DNA from: Coix lacryma-jobi var. lacryma-jobi
Taxonomy: Eukaryota > Streptophyta > Magnoliopsida > Poales > Poaceae
DNA length: 64,000 nt
Assembly: GCA_009763385.1 (NCBI GenBank)
Contig: CM019827.1
Span: 90,008,314-90,072,313, forward strand
Direction: 5' to 3'
The notes under the pieces are model-generated. The model did no database searches, was not told the origin of the DNA, and saw only the letters and a list, made by a program, of their open reading frames with translations. The translations under genes and the position numbers were made by a program. Numbering within the stretch: the first letter of the stretch is position 1; every line of letters begins with the position of its first letter. This document shows, piece after piece, positions 54,396 through 64,000 of the stretch.

Positions 54396-56380
54396 TGATG
54401 GTCCTTAAACACCTGTTTTACCATCAAATTTGACCCTAAAGGCCACCAAAAAGGCATGAAATGTAGTCAAATAGGTTTCAAACTAACCAAATTCACACGT
54501 CCATAAAATTTTATTGAATGCAGGATTTGGAACAAATTTGGAGAATGGACCCACCAGGACACAAGCCCACTCACCAGGACCCATTTGGGCCCGAGTTTGG
54601 TGGGCCCGCTAACCAGAGGTGGCGCCCGCCACCCCAAAGTGGTGCCCGCACATGGAGACGCCCAAACTCTCCCCTTGCCACGTCACTGATCCGTGTGACC
54701 ATGCAAGGCCAAATCTTGGCCCTTGGTCACTAGGTCAGTGGCTATCGGACGACTCAGGAAGGAGTGGCATGGATCATGACCTATGTCGGTTGTTAGGACA
54801 TGCAACCATCCTCTAAACCGCCTTGGACAACCACCTGGAGGCCGTAGGATCAATGACGGTGCATCCAACGGCCAAGGTACTGGCGGCCGCCAGTAGGGGG
54901 TGGCGCCCGCCACCTGACCTAACCCTAGGTCGGTTCGCTGCCCCCTATAAGTACCCCCCTCGCTCCTCAAGACTATAAATACACCCCTGGAGGCACCATT
55001 CCATACACAATATCTAGTACCATCCCAAAGATATCCCAGAGAAAGCAACACCCAAGCAAGAGAAGCAAGTGAGAGTTAGGTTAGAAGCTTAGAGAGCTTA
55101 GGCAAGTAGGTAGCTAGTAGAGCAGGGCATCTTTGCCCTCGCGGAAGCGCTGCTGAAGGCTTTGCTCAAGAGTAGAGGCGTGCGAGTGATCGGTCCTGGA
55201 GCTAGGAAGAGTCTTCCTTCATCTCCAGTTCAGGTTTTGCTCTTGTTACTCAAGCACTTTACTATATTCTATTTCATCATTTCAAGTATTACTTTATTCT
55301 ACTTATTAGTATTCAGTAGTATACTTGATTGATTGCTTGAGTGCCTAGCTATCCTATAGTTCAATTCACTTAGCCATAGTAGTTAATCTCTACTGAGCTT
55401 AATGTTTGATCTTTGCCAATAGGTTGCTTAGTTAGTTTAGTGTTCATCTTATTAAGTCAAGTATTTGCTCTGACGTCCGCAAGGGTGTCTCTATTCAAAG
55501 CTAGGGTAGAGATATTTATAATATAGTTAAGCGTGGTGCTTAGTTATAGACTTACCTTCAGATACGGCTGGACCCCTGGATAGCTGTGGTAGCAAGCAGG
55601 TGGTGACAGCCCTGTGCGCCTTGAATTCCACCACGTAGTTGGCCCAGTTTAACAGTAAGGCTCGTTGTGCTAGCGTTCAACCTAAGTCAGTGGTAAAGGC
55701 TAGTACGCCTCGGTACTTGATAAGATAGGAATAAAACTTTACTTAACTTGGTTGCTTAATTGACATTTGCCTGTCTTGCTTCGTAGTTATCTTGCTTCGT
55801 GATTATCTATGAGTAGTTAATAGTTACTAGTTAGTTATCATTAGTTATCCTTAGTTATCCCGTTCTATCTATCTAACTAGTTATCCACCTTACCTTAGCC
55901 ATCCATTTCATCCTTACCTATCCACCCATGTATTCTTTCTAGCCTTTCTTCTCCTCTCTTCTCCCCTTTTCCTTTTTCTTATTTCTTTGACTCTCATCCC
56001 CTCCTTGACTCGACTCGTACACCACCCTAGCCTTCCCTTGGGATCAAATAAATCGACACCTGGTACTCCCAAGCGAAGTGCTACTACGATAGTTCTGTGC
56101 GCTTGCAGAGTCTCCTATTGGTAGATTGCAATCTCTCTAGCTAGCTCCTTCTAGTGTCGGGATTGACAACCCCACTTGACATTAGTAGGTAGCTGCTTTA
56201 GCTTCATTCCTTTAGGTATAGTGACTGAACTTGCTACAAGCACTTCTGACACCGTTGCCTGGAATAGATTCCATAGTCTACTCCTAGTAACAACGTTAGT
56301 TAGTGTCAACAAGCATTTCTGGGCCATTACCGGGGATAGTTGCCTGGCTCTATCTTTAGTGAAGCTAAGAACTACCAACA
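54396..56380 (+). repeat. 3' LTR of AT
   Basis: 1985 bases, TGATGGTCCTTAAAC to CTACCAACA, followed by copia integrase sequence of C2. TATAAATA at 54974-54981. Contains the first two primer-site-like repeats but not the third. Confidence 0.88.
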
Positions 56381-58880
56381 GTGGGTTTTCTTTTTAGCTG
56401 AGAAAACTGAGACTTTCTCCTTTGCTCGCAATCTGATTTTGCGTCTTCAAAATGAGTTCCCTTTGAACTCCATGCTAGCTATTAGGAGTGATAATGGTTC
56501 TGAATTCAAGAATTCGGATTTTGAGAAGTTTTGTAACTCTTTGGGTTTAGAGCATCAGTTTTCTTCCCCCTACACACCGCCTCAGAATGGTGTTGTAGAA
56601 AGGAAGAATCGGACCCTTGTAGAGATGGCCAGGACGATGCTCGATGAGCATAAGACTCCTAGGCGATATTGGGCCAAAGCCATGAGCACTGCTTGCTACA
56701 TTTCCAATCGCATTTTTCTCCGAGCTTTCATGAAAAAGACTTCTTATGAGTTGCGTTATGGAAAACTGCCCAAAGTGAGTTATTTTAGAGTTTTCGGTTG
56801 CCATTGTTTTGTACTCAAAAAGGGCAACTTGGACAAGTTTGAGTCTTGTTCTTTTGACGGTGTGTTTTTGGGTTATGACACTCATACTCGTGCTTATCAT
56901 GTACTTAACCTTGACACTAACCGAGTCATGGAGACATCCGATGTCACCTTCGACGAGACCATGGTTTGTCCTTCTTCTCGTTTTGAGCGTGCATGTGTTC
57001 ATGAGGTTGGCGAGCCTCTTTTCGATGACGAAGAAGAAGGTGCTGAAGGGATGGATGACCCAACACCTCCTCCACCTGCTGTGCCACAAAGAGTGGCTTC
57101 TACTACGACTCACGGCCCCGATCCCTCTTCTTCGACTTGGGGGCCGTGGGATCCAGCACCTCGAGTGGTACCTTTTGTACCCGAGGAGGCACCAGGTGCT
57201 GTTGAGGGGGGAGGCCACATCGGCTCGGGAGGCGCCACGCCACATTCAGCGCCAACACCCGCCTTAGCAGATGATCAGCAGCATCGGCGAACGCATCACT
57301 CGGTCAAGGTCACAACATATCTCTCACTTTGCTCATTCTGCATTTGTTGCTGATTTTGAACCCCAAGATGTTGGACACGCTTTGACGGATCCAGATTGGG
57401 TCAACGCCATGCATGAGTTAGAAAATTTTGAAAGAAATCAGGTTTGGGTTCTAGTTTCTCCTCCCTCTGAGTGTCACCCAATTGGGACAAAATGGGTTTT
57501 TAAAAACAAACAAGGAGAAGATGGCCATGTTGTGAGAAACAAGGCTAGACTTGTAGCCTAGGGGTATAGTCAGAAGGAGGGGATAGACTATGAGAAGACG
57601 TTTGCTCCTGTAGCTCGTTTGGAGGCTATTAGGATACTCTTGGCTTTTGCTGCATCCAAAGGTTTCAAACTTTTTCAAATAGATGTCAAGAGTGCCTTCT
57701 TAAATGGCTACATAGAAGAGGAAATATATGTGAGACAACCCCCCGGTTTCAAAAATCCCAAGTTTCCAAACCATGTTTTTAAACTTCACAAAGCTTTGTA
57801 TGGTTTGAAACAAGCCCCTAGAGCCTGGTATGATAGGTTTAAAACCTTTTTGCTTGCTAAAAGTTTTAAAATGGGATGTGTGGATAAAACGCTTTTTCTC
57901 CTCAAGCAAGGCAGTGACACACTCTTGGTCCAGATTTACGTGGATGATATCATTTTCGGTGGTTCTTCTCACGCTTTGGTTGCCAAGTTTGCAGATACTA
58001 TGAGCAGGGAATTTGAGATGAGCATGATGGGCGAGTTGACGTTTTTCCTCGCATTGCAAATCAAGCAATCTCGAGAGGGAACGTTTGTGCACCAGGGTAA
58101 GTATACCAAGGATATCTTGAAGAAATTCGATATGGGTGAGGCCAAGCCTCTTCCAACACCCATGTCAACCACGACGGCCCTGGATGTGGACAAGGAGGGA
58201 GAAGCAGTGGACCAGAAGGAGTACCGGAGTATGATCGGGTCGCTGCTGTACCTGACGGCAACACGCCCGGACATTCAGTTCGCGGTGTGTCTTTGCTCGC
58301 GATTTCATCGTCGCCGCGCACTTCGCACCGTCAGGCGGTCAAGCGCATTATGAGGTACTTATCCTTCACTCCAGAATTTGGGATTTGGTATTCTGCTTCC
58401 TCCACCCTTTCTCTTTGCGGTTATTCCGATGCCGATTTTGCTGGATGTCGCATTGATCGCAAGTCCACTTCTGGGACTTGCCAGCTTATTGGTTCTTCTC
58501 TTGTATCGTCGTCTTCTCGCAAGCAGTCTAGTGTCGCCCAGTCTACCACGGAGGCTGAGTATGTTGCTGCGGCTAGCTGCTGTTCCCAGTTGCTTTGGAT
58601 GATGGCCACTTTGCGTGATTTTGGTCTAAGCTTTTCTCGCGTTCCTTTGCTTTGTGACAACACGAGGGCTATTAGCGTTGCTAAGAACCCCGTGCTGCAC
58701 TCTAAGACCAAACACATCGATGTGCGCTTTCATTTTCTGTGAGACCACTATGAGAAGGGTGATATCGACCTTCGCCATGTCGATACTCATCATCAGTTGG
58801 CTGATATTTTCACCAAGCCTTTGGACCAATCAACTTTTGCTAGGTTGAGAGGTGAGCTTGGTGTGTGTTTCCCCTTTTAG
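56381..58880 (+). pseudogene. pol: pol of copia C2, from integrase to RNase H, broken
   Basis: Starts at WVFFLAEKTETFSF of the integrase core; RSDNGSEF and NGVVERKN supply the second and third catalytic acids, the first being off the window. The linker PLFDDEEEGAEGMDDP follows. An extra G in the run near 57210 shifts the frame. RT resumes at GERITRSRSQHISHFAHS; TAG at 57559-57561 replaces AAG of C1. Catalytic YVDD is at about 57938-57949. A frameshift near 58305 precedes RNase H (SDADFAG, TTEAEYVAA). TGA at 58740-58742 replaces CGA of C1. The normal stop is 58878-58880. Confidence 0.88.
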
Positions 58881-60402
58881 ATGGGGGAAACATTTTGACT
58901 CTTGTATCATACACTGACTTTGTGTTTTTCAGTTGGTTTCTTCTTGCATCTTTGCATTTCATCTTGCATATTTACATTCAGAGCTTCATGTATATAATCT
59001 GAAGAATGTAACTATGCTCTATATAGTCTTTGCTCCAATGCTTTATGATGATGCTATAGCTTATGCTCCTTCTGATCACTATTACATGTTGTGAGCTGAG
59101 CTATTTTATGAATGGTGAATCTGAATAATGAACTTAAAACTTGCAAATGTTCACCATTGAGATATGCAACTAGCATGTGTAGAATGTGTAGAAATCACTT
59201 GTGCTCTTCATATATGCTAGGTTGCTATGTCTCTAGTGTTGAGTCATTCACTTGCTTGGTACGTTCATATTCTGCTTTAAAAATCTGAACCAAGTTAAGT
59301 CAATTGGAAAGATCGAGATGGGATTGCTTGTCAACATATCACAGTTTCGAGACTATTTCTCATTGCACCTTGAGTGAAACTTGAGTTGTGTAGTGTATGA
59401 CCGAAACTGTTGTTTTAAGCTTCTGATTGCTTCTGCATAGGCTTCGCACAGTTGAAAAGTTAGGCAATGACAAGCTTTCAACCTCTCGCAATCACATGCT
59501 GAAATTTAAACTTGTGTAATTTAACCGCTGCAACTCCGATAAAATTTGGATACACAAGTCTATGTTTCATTCTGTAGCATGATGATTGAACTGTGCTAGG
59601 GGTAGATCACCTTGTATACATGTTTAGCACTTGTTGACTTCGTGTCTATATATGTTTAGTGCTATTTTGATGGTGAATACCTTTTTGGCTGAAAACTGCT
59701 CATTTTGCTCTCATGTTCATATTTCGTATATTAGTGATCAGTTTGAGCCTTTGCTAGCTTCTTGTGGATGTTGTTGAGTCATTGGATCAGATCTCTGTAG
59801 AGCATCTTTGCACTCTCTTGATTATATTTCTGAAGCTGCTAACTTGCATTTTAACTCATATGCATCTTTGGAGGGAGATTTTCTGTCAAGGGGGAGAAAC
59901 TTGAGTGCTTATGCACATTTGCTTGCTGGTGCATTTTCAACTAAGGGGGAGAAATATTGACAAATCATGTGTTCCCTGGGTTGTGTGCACTAGTTGAGGG
60001 GGAGTTTGCTAGTTGTGTTGAGCCTTTGCCTCTTTCTTGAGGGACTAGCAAACATTTTCAGCTTTTTAAATTGGTTGTTCAGCTCTTCAATTGGTATCGA
60101 ACTTTCAATTGGTATTGAACTCTTTTGGTCTTTGAGTTGGTAACAGTTGGTATTCGAGCTTTCTCGCTAGTGGTGTTGAGCCTGTTCTACCTCTTCTTGA
60201 GGGCTAGCTTTGCTTTGCTTGGTCACGTCGAGCTGTTGCCCATGTCTTTGGGGACCAAGTGTCTTGCTCTTTCCACTTGACCTTCTTCGGCTTTGCTATG
60301 TTTTTGGGTCATTTGGCTGAGTTCTCTCTCTTTCTTCCTTCTTTCTTCACTTTCATCATGATTTGTGTTGGTAGTTGACAATGCACTCATCAACGGGGAG
60401 AT
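58881..60402 (+). other. 3' non-coding region of C2
   Basis: Aligns with the same region of C1. Polypurine tracts near 59888, 59943, 59996 and, terminally, ACGGGGAGAT (60391-60402). Hairpins at 60005-60259. No gene seen. Confidence 0.8.
60005..60259 (+). repeat. Three hairpin repeats upstream of the C2 polypurine tract
   Basis: Units at about 60005-60052, 60166-60208 and 60218-60259 match three of the four C1 units, with stem changes that partly keep pairing (GCTAGTTGTG with GGGACTAGC; CTTGGT with ACCAAG). Confidence 0.65.
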
Positions 60403-60747
60403 TGCGGATACATGGGTGTATGCCGAGTCTCTGAGTGATGAGTGATTGTCAATTGGGATAATGTGCATGTTCTTTGGCTTGTGTTGTGCTAGTGTCGAGC
60501 ACGGATACTATGGTCGAAGGCAAGGTGAAGGTCAAGTAGAGACGTGTTGTGCCGATGGACCGAGAGTGGCGAAGGGCGGACGTGAGGCTTGGACTGAGGG
60601 ACCGGTGGCCTGAGGATCAGCTGTGGTGGCTGACAGCCTAGGACAGCGACGAGTGGAGACTTGTGGGTGGATGGGGGTGCACGGGCGGTGCATCCCATCT
60701 ACGGCTCGGTTTGGTGGTTGAGCCATAGAAAAACCACCGAGTGGACG

Positions 60748-60902
60748 GTTTCCAGGTTTGTGCCTCAAAACCTGGGCGCTGCGGGTTTCTGAGTTTGGGC
60801 CACAAAACTCAGGCCTTGGATGGCTGGTTTCCCGGTTTGGGCCTCAAATCCGGGGGTTGGCTGTGAAGGCTGGTTTCCCGGTTTGGGCCACAAAACCGGG
60901 GG
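60748..60902 (+). repeat. Four palindromes in the C2 LTR
   Basis: CCAGGTTT/AAACCTGG, TGAGTTT/AAACTCA, CCCGGTTT/AAATCCGGG and CCCGGTTT/AAACCGGG with GGGCCTCA or GGGCCACA loops; the equivalent of units in C1, but four rather than seven. Confidence 0.8.
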
Positions 60903-61667
60903 TGCGACGTCTGGGAAAGGACAAGCAGAGCGGTGGCGGCACGTGGCGGCAATCGGTGAGGTTGCGTCGAGGCAACGCTACCAGTTGTGCGGGCGTCGCC
61001 GTCGGATCACCACCTACCTCGAGTTTGTCCAGAATAACCCTAGGGTTTAGCTGGTTCCCTCTGTATTTAGTGAGGGGTAGAGTAAGAATTAGAATTAGGA
61101 TAAGTAGAGGGAGACACCCTCCTCCCATCCTATCTCAGTCATTTGCTATTTTTCCTTCTTGGTTTTCCTTTCTCCCTCTCCCCTGCTGTAGCGAACTAAG
61201 ATCCACAAAGAAGAGAACCATACCTCTGTGTCCGTGAGATTTTGAGGAAGTGAGACCGTAATCTCACTATTGTAGCGTGTGGTAGCCACACGGTTGCAAA
61301 TTCGTGATTGTGATTCATGTTTTGTTCTTGTTCTTCGCAGATTGCTTTTCTCCACGTTTTTCCCGTCGATCGATCTCTTTGTTCGTTGCGTCTTTGTTCT
61401 AGATCGTGAGGCACATCTTTCCACCGAAGGAATTCTCCTCTAACCTCACGACCTAGTAGATCAGTCGATTTTCGTTTCGGGTCAAGATTTTCTCCCTTCC
61501 CCCGAATTTCTTCGATTCATCGATTTGGAGATAGGTTCGAGCCATGATCTCTTAGAGATAGCTCACTATCCTCCTTGTGACTCATCTCTCCAAGTTTGAA
61601 CCCTAGAGGTTTCGTTTTGGGAGAGTTTGTGTCGAATCGGTGCACGAACAACTCATTTTCGGGGTGA

Positions 61668-61950
61668 CCGGACGCTGGGTCGGGCTGACCGGACGCGCAA
61701 GTCCAGAGTCCGGTCGTTGAATGTTTGCTCTGTGATTTTCGTTGACTTGACCGGATGCTCGACTGTTCAGTGATTGAACGCGCTCCTGATACTGTTCATT
61801 TGTTTTGGCCTGTGTGACCGGACGCTTGACTCCTGACCGGACGCTCAGACTCAGTGAGTCCGATCAGGAACAGAGAGGTTCCAAAACTGTTTTTGGTTGA
61901 TCGGACGCGTCCGGTGCTTCTTGACCGGACGCAGGCAGAGTCCGGTCAGA
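61668..61950 (+). repeat. ACCGGACGC/GTCCGGT repeat cluster in the C2 LTR
   Basis: About eleven copies of TGACCGGACGC or its reverse GTCCGGTC within about 280 bases, some adjacent in opposite orientation (CGGACGCGTCCGG near 61905). Absent from C1. Confidence 0.8.
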
Positions 61951-62218
61951 GCTGTCCTGCGCGTTTCTGTCCGCACTTCGTTCGTCCATTGACGGTTTTG
62001 GTTTCCGTCTTTTGCGTTGAGTTTCTAGGGTTGTATAGTGTGTCGTTGTGCGTCTTGAAAGCATCCACCCTATCTCTAGGGTCGTGGACACTTGCAAGCT
62101 CTAGAGTTTGCTCCTTGGGGTTGATTCTCGGGACAGAGGTTTAAAGTTTCTGAAAAGAAATTTGAAGCTCCCATTCACCCCCCTCTGGTCGCTTTCTGGT
62201 AGCACTTTCAGTCCTTCA

Positions 62219-63675
62219 CCCCCATGTAGTTGACGAAGAGGGGTTGGGGCCGTGAGTCGTCATAGTAGAAGTCGATCCTTGCGGCACAGCAAGTGGAGGT
62301 GGTGCTGGATCATCCATCCCTTCAGCACCCTCGTCCTCATCATCAAAAAGAGGCTTGCAAAACTCGTGATCACCTGCACGCTCAAATCTAGAAGAAGGAC
62401 AAGGTTTCGTCGAAGGTGACATCAGATGTCTCCATGACTCGGTTAGTATCAAGGTTAAGTACACGATATGCGCGAGTATGAGTGCCATAACCCAAAAATA
62501 CACCGTCAGAAGAATGAGTCTCAAACTTGTCCAGGTTGCCTTTCTTAAGTATAAAACAGTGGCAACCAAAAACTCTAAAATAACTCACTTTGGGCTATCT
62601 TCCAAAACGCAACTCATAAGAAGTCTTTTTCAAGAAAGCTTGGAGAAAAATGCGATTGGAAATATAGCATGCAGTGTTCATAGCTTCGGCCCAATAGCGC
62701 CTAGGAGTCCTATGCTCATCGAGCATCGTCCTGGCCATCTCTACAAGGGTCTGATTCTTCCTCACTACCACACCATTTTGTGGCGGTGTGTAGGGGGGAA
62801 TAAAACTGATGCTCCAAACCCAAAGAGTTATAGAACTTTTCAAAATCCGAATTCTTAAACTCGGAACCATTATCACTCCGAATAGCTCGCATTGAGTTCA
62901 TAGGGAACTCATTCTGAAGAAGCAAAATCAGATTGCGAGAAAAAGAGAAAGTCTCAGTCTTCTCAGTCAAAAAGAATACCCACGAATATCTCGAAAAATC
63001 GTCAACAACAACCAATACATACCACTTCCCCCCAACCGAGCTCACCCGAGCCGGACCAACAAGATCCATATGTAAAAGCTCTCTAGGGCGCTTAGTCATA
63101 ACCTAAGTCACTGGATGGTGGGGAGCGGCAACCATCTTCCCATGTCTACAAGAATGGCAAACAAGATCCTTCTCCATGGACAACATGGGCAATCCTCGGA
63201 TTAAGCCAAGTGAGCTAAGCCTTACAAGAAAGTCTAAGCTCAGGTGACCGAGTCTCCTATGCCACTTCCAAAGATCAGAGGAGGAAGGACCGGCCACAAG
63301 ACAATGAGAAATCCCAAACGACTCCGAGAAATTCGCACGAAAGACTTTCCCAAAGGGCAAAATCAAACATACAAGATTACCCCGAGGATCTAAAATACGT
63401 CTGAGATTCGGATTAAAACGAATCTCATAGTCATCATCAAAAAGTTGCGAAACAGAAAGAAGGTTAGAATGCAAGTTAGAAACAAGAGCAACATCACGCA
63501 ACACAAAGTGCTCATTAACTCGCACCGACCCACGAGACAACACTTTACCTTTGCTATTGTCGCCGAAGGTGATAAACTCCTTTCCAGCAACAGGACTAAG
63601 ACTGGAGAACCACTTGGCATTTCCGGTCATGTGCCTCGAACAACCGGAATCCACCAACCAAATGTCCTCCAATCG
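62219..63675 (-). pseudogene. pol: pol of copia C3, protease to integrase linker, broken
   Basis: Begins LEDIWLVDSGCSRHMTGN (protease DSG) near 63672 without an ATG, as in C1. GAG-pre-integrase LWKWHRRLGHLS and CHSCRHGK follow. TAG at 63103-63105 replaces CAG of C1 (VTQVM). Integrase: MDLVGPA, RSDNGSEF and, after a frameshift near 62830, NGVVVRKN, in which the third catalytic acid E reads as V. FRVFGCHCF and VMETSDVTFDE are kept; a short deletion removes residues after DETM. The linker ends at SSSTTWG where C2 is inserted. Confidence 0.85.
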
Positions 63676-63686
63676 TTTTACCTACA

Positions 63687-64000
63687 TCAATAGAAAGACA
63701 TAGGGTGAGTATACGGTCCAACACTTGGGTGAGTGAAATAGGACGAATACCAGTGCTGGGTCGGCTGCTCAAAAGAACGGTTAGTAGAAAAACCATTCCT
63801 AGCATGCCTACGGGGAAACCGATCACCACGCACAGGAAAACGTGGTCCGCTAAAGGAAGAGCGTCCATCGCGATACTCAAAACGCGGTGGAGGGAAACGC
63901 TCAATAAAGCCACCACCACGGGGTCCATATCCTGTAAAGCTAGTATCCCGCTGGGCAAAACCTCCCTGTGGCCTACGCCTAGGAACTTGAGGCATTGGAC
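63687..64000 (-). pseudogene. gag: C-terminal end of gag of copia C3
   Basis: R/G/F-rich tail ending GPYTHPMSFY and TGA, about 80 percent identical to the end of C1 gag (GPYAHPMSFY). It is open to the window edge; the rest, with the zinc knuckles, is off the window. Confidence 0.82.

Larger units (their letters stand above)
24553..56380 (+). mobile_element. Athila-like gypsy element AT, internally deleted and interrupted
   Basis: Visible parts: 5' LTR remnant (24553-26122), primer site, gag (26311-27379), protease fragment (52105-52500), 3' non-coding part, 3' LTR (54396-56380). The tRNA-Asp-type primer site and Gag sequence identify the Athila clade. Without T, N and K the visible internal part is only about 3.5 kb; RT, RNase H, integrase and any env-like gene are missing. 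AT lies in the integrase gene of C2: GTGGG (56381-56385) is the expected TSD, with its partner beyond the left edge. Confidence 0.85.
56381..62218 (+). mobile_element. Copia (Sirevirus-type) retrotransposon C2, right part
   Basis: Begins in mid-integrase (the AT insertion point) and runs through RT, RNase H, 3' non-coding region and 3' LTR (60403-62218). Close relative of C1 (long stretches of identical protein) but with a longer LTR. Its 5' LTR, gag and protease should lie left of the window. It is inserted in C3, whose sequence follows at 62219 with CCCCC as the likely TSD. Confidence 0.87.
60403..62218 (+). repeat. 3' LTR of C2
   Basis: 1816 bases, TGCGGATACATGG to CAGTCCTTCA. Shares both ends and the first palindrome array with C1 but carries an extra segment (about 61190-62030) with ACCGGACGC repeats. 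Confidence 0.88.
62219..64000 (-). mobile_element. Copia (Sirevirus-type) retrotransposon C3, part
   Basis: Minus-strand copia sequence: end of gag, protease, GAG-pre-integrase, integrase and the start of the integrase-RT linker. Cut at 62219 by insertion of C2 and by the right window edge. RT, RNase H and the 3' LTR should lie beyond the left edge of the window if the nest is as described. Confidence 0.85.

Noticed and set aside
54518..55051. Short open frames at the start of the AT 3' LTR
   Set aside because: They lie in U3 and promoter sequence, overlap on both strands and have no motif.

Overview
This window is heterochromatin-like plant DNA made entirely of nested LTR retrotransposons. 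I see no single-copy host gene, rRNA, tRNA or CRISPR. The families (a Tat-clade Ty3/gypsy element with an antisense extra gene, Sirevirus-type copia elements with palindrome-rich LTRs, an Athila-type element, a Tekay/Del-type chromovirus) and the GC-rich coding style point to a large-genome grass, possibly a panicoid; the species cannot be fixed from this sequence.

Layout, from target-site duplications (TSDs) and LTR ends. Element C3 (copia, minus) occupies 62219-64000 and continues off both edges. Copia element C2 (plus, 56381-62218 visible) sits inside C3. Athila-like element AT (plus, 24553-56380) sits inside the integrase gene of C2. AT carries two independent nests. (1) Tat-like gypsy T (minus, 1-24552) sits in its 5' LTR and is itself broken by copia element C1. 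(2) A non-autonomous element N with 5.1-kb LTRs (minus, 27380-52104, TSD TGAAG) sits in its protease region; the right LTR of N holds chromovirus K (minus, 35877-49139, TSD TGATT). The nest is five levels deep on both branches.

T has gag, protease, RT, two RNase H domains and integrase on the minus strand. Between pol and the missing 3' LTR it has a spliced, five-exon gene on the opposite strand (254-4801). C1 entered the RNase H domain of T (TSD CCGTC). The locus then suffered a tandem duplication, so it now reads: solo LTR, RT copy A, 5'-truncated C1, 3' LTR, RT copy A'. C1 keeps an uninterrupted 1062-codon pol. Most other reading frames are broken, and a striking share of the nonsense codons are CAG to TAG or CGA to TGA, as expected from deamination of methylated C.

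The most interesting item is in chromovirus K. Upstream of gag is an extra reading frame (44295-44897, minus) whose product begins ARIKLTARKSTG, matching 10 of the first 12 residues of the histone H3 tail, followed by a PRxQLA match, a coiled coil and an acidic tail. The same element has a chromodomain at the end of its integrase. A retroelement coding for both an H3-tail mimic and a chromodomain reader is a testable and possibly undescribed system.
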